DNA from: Spirochaetales bacterium
Lineage (GTDB): Bacteria > Spirochaetota > Spirochaetia > DAHUYW01
Assembly: GCA_027306915.1 (NCBI GenBank)
Contig: DAHUYW010000010.1
Location: forward strand, 53,154-117,153
DNA length: 64,000 nucleotides
Direction: 5' to 3'
Shown here: piece after piece, positions 58,935 to 64,000 of the stretch
Numbering within the stretch: position 1 is the first letter of the stretch
Layout of the letters: each line of letters opens with the position of its first letter
Position numbers and translations under genes: made by a program
The notes under the pieces: generated by a model
Told to the model about the DNA's origin: nothing
The model's input: the letters and a program-made list of their open reading frames with translations, nothing else
The model's database searches: none

Positions 58935-59615
58935 ATGCAAAACCCGGCGCTGATCGATCCCGTCATGCTCACGAACACCGTCACCGCATATGCAACCATT
59001 CTCTCCGGAGTGTTGTGCATCGTGCTGACGCTGCTTACTCGCCCCCAACCCTATCGGTGGCTCTTGTTCTATTTGTGCATTATCCTTACCGGCATCCCCA
59101 CTGTTTGGTACCACGGCTTCGGCGAGACCTTCGTAGCGAGCGTCGGAGAGACCGCGACCCAGTACCTCCTGCTTTGGACGTTTCAGTTCGCCGTCCTCGG
59201 CGACTACTACGGAAAACGCAATCGCTACATTCTCGCAGGCGCAAGTGGAGCGGCAAACGCCCTTGCCCTGCTCTATAAGATCGTCGCCGGCCCGGTGACA
59301 TCTCGAGTCTTCGTGCTCCATCTCGGAGGCAACAACGGCTATCACATCACCGAGACGGTCATCATCCTCGACGCCCTGCTCGTTGCGGCGCTCTTTCTGG
59401 TGAAGCTACCGAAGACCTACGCACACTCCAAACCGCTCCTCTACCTGAACATCGTGATCTTTCTCACGGGACTATTTCTCGCGATTCCCGCGAACTCCCT
59501 GGTCGACTACCGAATTCTCGCATATCGTGCCATTTGGCACCTAGTCGGCGCCTTCGGCTTCCTCACGCTTTGGATCTTCAACTTCATCCGGTTCTCCGCC
59601 ATAAAGATCCGATAG
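58935..59615 (+). CDS. Integral membrane protein of unknown function (about seven spans)
   Basis: The 226-residue product has hydrophobic spans near TNTVTAYATILSGVLCIVLT, WLLFYLCIILTGIPTVWYHG, YLLLWTFQFAVLGDYYGKRN and onwards to HLVGAFGFLTLWIFNFIRFS. His residues in YHGFGE, GYHITET and WHLVG sit near membrane boundaries, a layout seen in CREST-type (ceramidase/PAQR) hydrolases, but I cannot prove membership. GGAGGTGA is a strong ribosome-binding site 5 bases before the ATG. It may work with the ADC-like protein just upstream. Confidence 0.7.
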   Translation: MQNPALIDPVMLTNTVTAYATILSGVLCIVLTLLTRPQPYRWLLFYLCIILTGIPTVWYHGFGETFVASVGETATQYLLLWTFQFAVLGDYYGKRNRYILAGASGAANALALLYKIVAGPVTSRVFVLHLGGNNGYHITETVIILDALLVAALFLVKLPKTYAHSKPLLYLNIVIFLTGLFLAIPANSLVDYRILAYRAIWHLVGAFGFLTLWIFNFIRFSAIKIR

Positions 59616-59636
59616 GCGCGACCGGCGGCAACCGCC

Positions 59637-60869
59637 CTAGCGGAGGAGGGAAAGGTAGACCGCGCTCAAGGTTGTGGTCACTGCGGTGATCGGCAGCCCC
59701 GCTTTGAGATAGTCCCAGAACCCGAGGGTGACTCCTTGTCGCTTCGCGGTTTCCGCCACGATGAGGTTGGCGACCGAGCCAAGAAGGGTCAGGTTTCCTG
59801 CGAGGGTCGTGGCCATGGCAAGGAGGATCCACCAATGCTGCGCGTGAGGCAGCGCGCTCAGGTACGGGCGCAAGATCATGACAGCCGGCACATTGGAGAC
59901 GAGATTGCTCAAGGCCACCGAGACCAGCGTGAAGAGCGCTACGCTGTGCATCATGACCCGATCGGCGACGCCCAGGATGGCAGCGTAGATCGGAGAGAGC
60001 CGGACGGCCTCGATGAGGATGAAAAGTCCCGAGAAAAAGACAAGGATGGACCAGTCGATATCGCGTAGGATTCGCTCCGGCTTGATGCGGCGGGTCACCA
60101 GCAACAGGGCGGCGGAAGCGAGCGCCGAGAGGGTCACCGGGTAACCGAGGGCAAGCCCCGTCACTAGCACCGCGACCGCCACCATGCTCTTTACAAAGAG
60201 CGGCCGAATCAAGCGTGCCTTCGCAACCTCTACGGGGAAGAGCTCGCCGGGGATGAAATCAGACCGGAACACGAGGATGATGATCGCCCAGGCGACGGCG
60301 AGGCCGACGACTCCCGGGAGCGCAAGATGCGCGGTAAAGGTGACGAAATGAATTCCGGAGGAGGCCCCGATGAGGATGTTCTGCGGGTTACCGATTACGG
60401 TTGTCATCGACCCGATGTTGGCTGCCGTTGCGAGCCCGATCAGGAAGGGGATAGGGTTGCGGTGCTCGAGCTCACAGATCTCGACGACGAGGGGCGTCAG
60501 CATGAGCACGATCGTATCGTTCAGGAAGATTGCCGATAGAGCCCCTGCGGCGCCGATGACAAGGGCGAGAAGCTGCCGTGGGGTCTTGGCGTAGAGGGTG
60601 ATGCGCTGTCCGACCACCCGAAAGAACCCGCTGTAGCGGAGATTCACGTTCAGGATCATGACCGCGAAGAGCAGCGCGAGGGTGTTGAGGTCGATGCTGG
60701 CGAACGCGCCCTTCAGGCTCAGCCCTCCCGCGACAATCACGGCGACCGCTCCGACGAGCGCAATAGTCGCCCGGTTCATCCGAAGGACCGGAAAACCCCC
60801 AATTGCGATTCCAATGAAGCACAGAAGCACGATGGTCTCGATCATATGGGCGCCAACTCTACCGGACAT
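59637..60869 (-). CDS. ArsB/NhaD-type (SLC13-like) ion transporter
   Basis: The 410-residue product has about ten or eleven spans with the ion-transporter superfamily blocks LALLFAVMILNVNLRYSGFF, ALSAIFLNDTIVLMLTPLVV and ATAANIGSMTTVIGNPQNIL, repeated in the second half as NLVSNVPAVMILRPYL and TTLAGNLTLLGSVANLIVAE. The duplicated NDT/N-V-P and GNP/GSVAN motifs define the inverted repeats. It may export arsenite, sodium or a dicarboxylate. An ATG at 60845 is an alternative start. Confidence 0.87.
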   Translation of the reverse strand: MSGRVGAHMIETIVLLCFIGIAIGGFPVLRMNRATIALVGAVAVIVAGGLSLKGAFASIDLNTLALLFAVMILNVNLRYSGFFRVVGQRITLYAKTPRQLLALVIGAAGALSAIFLNDTIVLMLTPLVVEICELEHRNPIPFLIGLATAANIGSMTTVIGNPQNILIGASSGIHFVTFTAHLALPGVVGLAVAWAIIILVFRSDFIPGELFPVEVAKARLIRPLFVKSMVAVAVLVTGLALGYPVTLSALASAALLLVTRRIKPERILRDIDWSILVFFSGLFILIEAVRLSPIYAAILGVADRVMMHSVALFTLVSVALSNLVSNVPAVMILRPYLSALPHAQHWWILLAMATTLAGNLTLLGSVANLIVAETAKRQGVTLGFWDYLKAGLPITAVTTTLSAVYLSLLR

Positions 60870-60946
60870 CGTCGCCTTTTTCTACCCGACGGCAAGATTG
60901 ATGCGATACCGGGAGCCGGTATAAGGTGAAACCGAAGGAAGGGGCC

Positions 60947-61654
60947 ATGAAGCGAGGAATCCTTTACCTGATTCCCACCACGCTCGGCAGGGTCGATCCG
61001 AGCGCGACCATCCCGCAGGGGGTGCGGGATATCCTCGACCAGGTCGACGAGCTCGTCGTGGAAAGCGAAGGGGAAGCCATGCGCTTTCTCGGATGGCTCG
61101 GCCTGAAGCGCCCGCTTCAGGAGATCACCCTGCACATCCTCGACAACGAGACCCCCCAGTCCGAGATCCCGCGGCTTCTTGCCGGGATCGAGGAGGGGAA
61201 GTCCATCGGAGTCATGTCGGATGCCGGGTGCCCCGGGGTCGCGGATCCCGGGGCCCAGGTGGTTCGCCTCGCCCACGATCGCGGCGTGCATGTTGCGCCT
61301 CTGGTCGGTCCCTCATCCGTCGTTCTCGCGCTCATGGCCTCCGGTGCCAACGGCCAGAGCTTCGTCTTCCACGGCTATCTGCCCTCGGAGCGGCCCCGAC
61401 GCCTCGCAGCAATCCGCGAGATCGAGAGCGATCTCAACCGCAGCGGCCGAACCCAGATCTTCATCGAAGCCCCCCACCGAAACGACCATCTCATCGAGGA
61501 CCTCCTCGCGAGCTGCAGCCCCTCCACCCGCCTATGCGCCGCGGTCGATCTTACGCTCCCGGGGGAGCTCATCCGGTCCGAATCTATCCGCGCCTGGAGG
61601 GAGAAGCCCCTGGCAATAGGAAAGCGCCCGGCCATTTTCCTGCTCTACCGGTAG
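60947..61654 (+). CDS. RsmI-like SAM-dependent methyltransferase (TP-methylase family)
   Basis: The 235-residue product has LYLIPTTLGRVDP, a variant of the RsmI N-terminus, VMSDAGCPGVADPGAQVVRL, the SAM-binding block PLVGPSSVVLALMASGANGQ, FHGYLPSERPRRLAAI and IFIEAPHRNDHLIEDLL. It is shorter than RsmI (about 280) and lacks its C-terminal domain. RsmI methylates C1402 of 16S rRNA; this variant may act elsewhere. AAGGAAGGGG precedes the ATG. Confidence 0.85.
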   Translation: MKRGILYLIPTTLGRVDPSATIPQGVRDILDQVDELVVESEGEAMRFLGWLGLKRPLQEITLHILDNETPQSEIPRLLAGIEEGKSIGVMSDAGCPGVADPGAQVVRLAHDRGVHVAPLVGPSSVVLALMASGANGQSFVFHGYLPSERPRRLAAIREIESDLNRSGRTQIFIEAPHRNDHLIEDLLASCSPSTRLCAAVDLTLPGELIRSESIRAWREKPLAIGKRPAIFLLYR

Positions 61655-61674
61655 GCCCGCCGCAAACCTGCGGA

Positions 61675-62442
61675 CTATCCGGGTAGGAGATGGTAGTAGA
61701 GCAGCCCAACCCACTCTTTGATCGCCTCCGCGGACGAGAGGAGCGATCCGGCCCCGGGAAGGAAGGAGGCGACCGAATAGCCTCCGCGCCACGCCTTGTA
61801 GTCGGTCGGTGCCGCGATCGCGGCGATCCCATGGCGAGCAAAGGCGTACATCGCTCGGGGCATGTGGTAGGCAGAGGTGACGAGGACGATTCGCTTCGGG
61901 TGGTCCTCGCGCGCGACATCCCCTGCGTTTTGCCAGGTGTTTCGGCTCTTCTCCTCCAGAATCACCTGGGGGAGCTCCAAGCCGTAGGCAAAGAGAGCGC
62001 TCTCGCCCGCTTCAGCCTCGGAGCCCGCCGATTGAGCCTCAGGGACCGTCCCCCCCGAGATAACGAGGGGGAGCATGAGGCGGCGGGCAAGCGATACCCC
62101 GTAGATCAGCCGCTTGAGGTAGCCTGGCGCAGGGCTTGCCTCGCCCTTCATCTCGGGGGAGACCGGCACGATGCCGCCGGAAAGCACGACGACCGCGTTT
62201 GGCCGAAGCGATCTTGCAGCGGCGATATCAAGGGGTGGATAGCGCCCTTCAAGCGGACGGAGAAAAAGGTCGGAGACCGGCTCGATGGAGAGCAGGTATC
62301 CGAGAAGGAGAGTGCCTGCAACGAGCCAGAGCGAGAGCCGGGTCCGCTTCAAGCAGCCGACGATGAGCCCGATCGCAAGGAGGACGAGGAGCAGGCCAGG
62401 CGGCAGAATGACGGCTTCGACGATCTTGGTGATAGGGGGCAT
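61675..62442 (-). CDS. DUF218 (ElyC/SanA/YdcF-like) membrane protein
   Basis: The 255-residue product has two N-terminal spans (LPPGLLLVLLAIGLIVGCLK and LSLWLVAGTLLLGYLLSI) and the DUF218 domain: NAVVVLSGGIVPVSPEMKGE, LPLVISGGTVPEAQSAGSEA, LEEKSRNTWQNAGDVARED and RIVLVTSAYHMPRAMYAFAR. ElyC-type proteins help recycle undecaprenyl carrier in envelope synthesis. It is downstream of the GNAT-type gene by 15 bases. Confidence 0.9.
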   Translation of the reverse strand: MPPITKIVEAVILPPGLLLVLLAIGLIVGCLKRTRLSLWLVAGTLLLGYLLSIEPVSDLFLRPLEGRYPPLDIAAARSLRPNAVVVLSGGIVPVSPEMKGEASPAPGYLKRLIYGVSLARRLMLPLVISGGTVPEAQSAGSEAEAGESALFAYGLELPQVILEEKSRNTWQNAGDVAREDHPKRIVLVTSAYHMPRAMYAFARHGIAAIAAPTDYKAWRGGYSVASFLPGAGSLLSSAEAIKEWVGLLYYHLLPG

Positions 62443-62457
62443 GTGCTTCGCTGCGCT

Positions 62458-63582
62458 TTATGCGAGCAGCTTCACGTAGCAGCGCCGACGCTTGTGCTGC
62501 CTCTTGTCGTAGTGCTTCCAGAAGTCCTGGACCGCCTTGTTGTTCTCGAGCTCGCCGCTCGTCTCGGCGCTGCGGATCCCATTGCGAAGCCCAGAGCGAG
62601 TGATCTCCGTCATGAGGATCGAGTTGACTCCAAGATTCTGATACTTGGGGCGGACCGCGACGAGGTAGAGATCGAGCTGGCGAGGTTTTCGCAACGCATG
62701 CAGGATGTGGAGGAATCCAACAGGCAGGAGGCGACCCTTGGATCTCTGGAGCGCCCGCGAGAGAGAAGGCATGCCGATCCCGAAGGCAGCCACGCGATTG
62801 TCCTGGTCGACGATCACCTTTGCATAGTCCGGCTGGATAAAGCTGAAATACTGCTTGATATAGGCGTCGATCTGCTCCTCGGAGAGCTCGACTACGCCGT
62901 AGAGGTCCGCGTAGGCCTCGTTGAGAACCTCAAAGACCTCTCGGGCGTAAGGCCGGAGATCCTTCGACCGCCGCGCTTCCACGAGCCGCAGGTGGCTTCG
63001 CTTGAGCACCATGTCCTGAACTCGCAGCACCTTCTCGGGAATCTCCGGGGGGGCCTTGATCTCGTACTCGAGCCAGTCGACATCCTTCTGGTAGCCGAGC
63101 GCTTCGAGGTGCTCCGGATAGTACGCATGGTTGTAGATCATGGGAAGGGTGCCCAGCTCGTCAAAACCCTCGACAAGCATCCCCTCTTTGTCGAGGTCGG
63201 TGAAGCCCATCGGACCGTGGATCCCGACCAGACCGCGCTCCCTTGCCCACTCCTCGACGCGCGTCAGCAAGGCCGCCGAGACCTCCCGGTCGTCGACGAA
63301 ATCGATCCATCCAAAGCGAGCGTAGGACTTCCCCCATTTCTGGATGAAGCGATCATTCTTGATCGCGGCAATCCGCCCGACTACCTTGTTGTCTCGCCAC
63401 GCAAGCCAGTACGCGGCCTCGCAGTAACGAAATGCGGCGTTGCGGTCCCGCCTGAGGGTATTCAGCTCGTCAACGATAAAGGGCGGCACCCAGTTGGGGT
63501 TGTTCTTGTACAGGGAGAAGGGAAAGAGCACGAATCGCTTGAGATCTCGCCGGGACGTCACCTCTCGTAGCTGAACCGCCAT
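62458..63582 (-). CDS. GNAT-superfamily acyltransferase-like protein
   Basis: The 374-residue product contains FVLFPFSLYKNNPNWVPPFI, WRDNKVVGRIAAIKNDRFIQ, GIHGPMGFTDLDKEGMLVEG and a C-terminal GNAT-like part (LDLYLVAVRPKYQNLGVNSI, then LMTEITRSGLRNGIRSAETS) with the coenzyme A site Q/R-xx-G/A. The family is abundant in anaerobes and its substrate is unknown. The ATG at 63582 has AAGGGGGTG upstream. Confidence 0.85.
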   Translation of the reverse strand: MAVQLREVTSRRDLKRFVLFPFSLYKNNPNWVPPFIVDELNTLRRDRNAAFRYCEAAYWLAWRDNKVVGRIAAIKNDRFIQKWGKSYARFGWIDFVDDREVSAALLTRVEEWARERGLVGIHGPMGFTDLDKEGMLVEGFDELGTLPMIYNHAYYPEHLEALGYQKDVDWLEYEIKAPPEIPEKVLRVQDMVLKRSHLRLVEARRSKDLRPYAREVFEVLNEAYADLYGVVELSEEQIDAYIKQYFSFIQPDYAKVIVDQDNRVAAFGIGMPSLSRALQRSKGRLLPVGFLHILHALRKPRQLDLYLVAVRPKYQNLGVNSILMTEITRSGLRNGIRSAETSGELENNKAVQDFWKHYDKRQHKRRRCYVKLLA

Positions 63583-63775
63583 GGTCACCCCCTTGTTTCC
63601 CGCCGAGCCGCCTCGAGGCCGCCGCAGCACACTCTCAAGCCGGACAAGCAGAAAGACAGCCCTTCATGCGCCGGGGATTGTACCCGGTAGCGACAAATGG
63701 ATCAACTACCGAACATCCACTCGGTTATCGCCCGACTGGATTGCCATTCGAGCCGCTCGAGGATAGGATGGAGTC
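63583..63775. other. Divergent intergenic region
   Basis: 193 bases between two divergent starts. GGATGGAG lies before the ATG at 63776. No clear promoter hexamer pair was settled on either strand. Confidence 0.4.
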
Positions 63776-64000
63776 ATGGCAGCAACAGAGGGAGTGCTCT
63801 CCGAAGAGCGCGGCCTGCCCACCGTGGGCTGGATCGCGTCGGTCATCGTCGTAATCCTGGTCGGAATCTTGGGCCTGTTTGTCTCCAAGGTAATGGCTAT
63901 CATCGCCTTTCTCTTCGCCGCGGGTATGGTCCTTTTCTATTTCCTTAGTCCGCGCAGGCGCCTCCTTGCGGCCCGTCTTCATGCAACAAGGCTGATAGAC
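63776..64000 (+). CDS. Start of a small membrane protein (runs off the right edge)
   Basis: From the ATG 75 codons are open to the window end. Two spans are seen: WIASVIVVILVGILGLFVSK and MAIIAFLFAAGMVLFYFLSP, separated by a very short turn, followed by a basic stretch (RRRLLAARLHATRL). Too little is present to name a family. Confidence 0.6.
   Translation, partial: MAATEGVLSEERGLPTVGWIASVIVVILVGILGLFVSKVMAIIAFLFAAGMVLFYFLSPRRRLLAARLHATRLID

Noticed and set aside
61690..63570. Plus-strand open frame of 626 codons
   Set aside because: Antisense to the DUF218 and GNAT-type genes; no recognisable domain.

Overview
This is a 64 kb, GC-rich, gene-dense chromosomal stretch. Its gene content points to a spirochaete, probably a free-living or commensal Treponema/Spirochaeta-like member of Spirochaetota; this is inferred from gene families, not from a marker gene. 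The clues are outer-membrane-type barrels with C-terminal aromatic residues, a LolC/LolD/LolE-like exporter, mcsA-mcsB-clpC without ctsR, a minimal Rnf cluster (C, D, E, A), a long 500-residue GlyA, a MptE-like (DUF115) protein, and very acidic or degenerate GGDEF proteins. No rRNA, tRNA, CRISPR array, prophage or insertion sequence was seen. About 60 protein genes are supported.

Layout. 1-2.4 kb: 5' part of ilvD, an alpha/beta hydrolase and the remnant of an AraC-type regulator. 2.4-6.5 kb: an ABM-fold monooxygenase and a five-gene ECF sigma locus (sigma factor, a membrane protein with an extracytoplasmic glycan-binding CBM48 domain, two exported helical proteins, an outer-membrane barrel). 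6.5-10.5 kb: glyA, a flippase-like protein and a GT4 glycosyltransferase, behind a ZTP (pfl) riboswitch. 10.5-14.1 kb: a TIM-barrel-like unknown divergent from a DUF1015 gene, then YrdC and FtsB/DivIC-like genes. 14.1-21.5 kb: a repeat module, an acidic scaffold-like protein, a GAF-like gene broken at an A10 tract, a MptE-like protein, a MEMO protein and a sensor with a dead GGDEF domain. 21.6-30.9 kb: a Gld-type ABC exporter operon, RNase Z, clpC, mcsB and mcsA. 31-40.1 kb: Lol transporter, ftsY, a PEGA protein, a CheY-like regulator, prfB with the classic +1 frameshift, and an orphan Cas2-like protein. 40.2-49.4 kb: an exported repeat protein, a GH57 glucanotransferase/amylase, and the Rnf operon with a large membrane protein and a PAP2-like protein. 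49.4-58.2 kb: a second copy of the repeat module, a pseudouridine synthase, a P-loop/Asp23 fusion, a degenerate MA-type peptidase, PcnB, a carboxylesterase, TrpR, a cyclic-nucleotide-binding protein, a thioesterase and YidD. 58.2-64 kb: an acetoacetate-decarboxylase-like protein, a small integral membrane protein, an ArsB/NhaD-type transporter, an RsmI-like methylase, a DUF218 protein, a GNAT-type protein and the start of a small membrane protein.

The observations most worth checking are the duplicated 66-bp-period repeat module whose end supplies a TTGACA box to a neighbouring gene at both loci; the A10 frameshift gene; the CBM48-linked ECF sigma locus; a cobalamin-riboswitch-like RNA pointing antisense to a cyclic-nucleotide-binding gene; an Rnf cluster lacking rnfG and rnfB; a McsB with altered active-site motifs; and a series of genes whose -10 box sits about 7 nt before the start codon, suggesting leaderless mRNAs.
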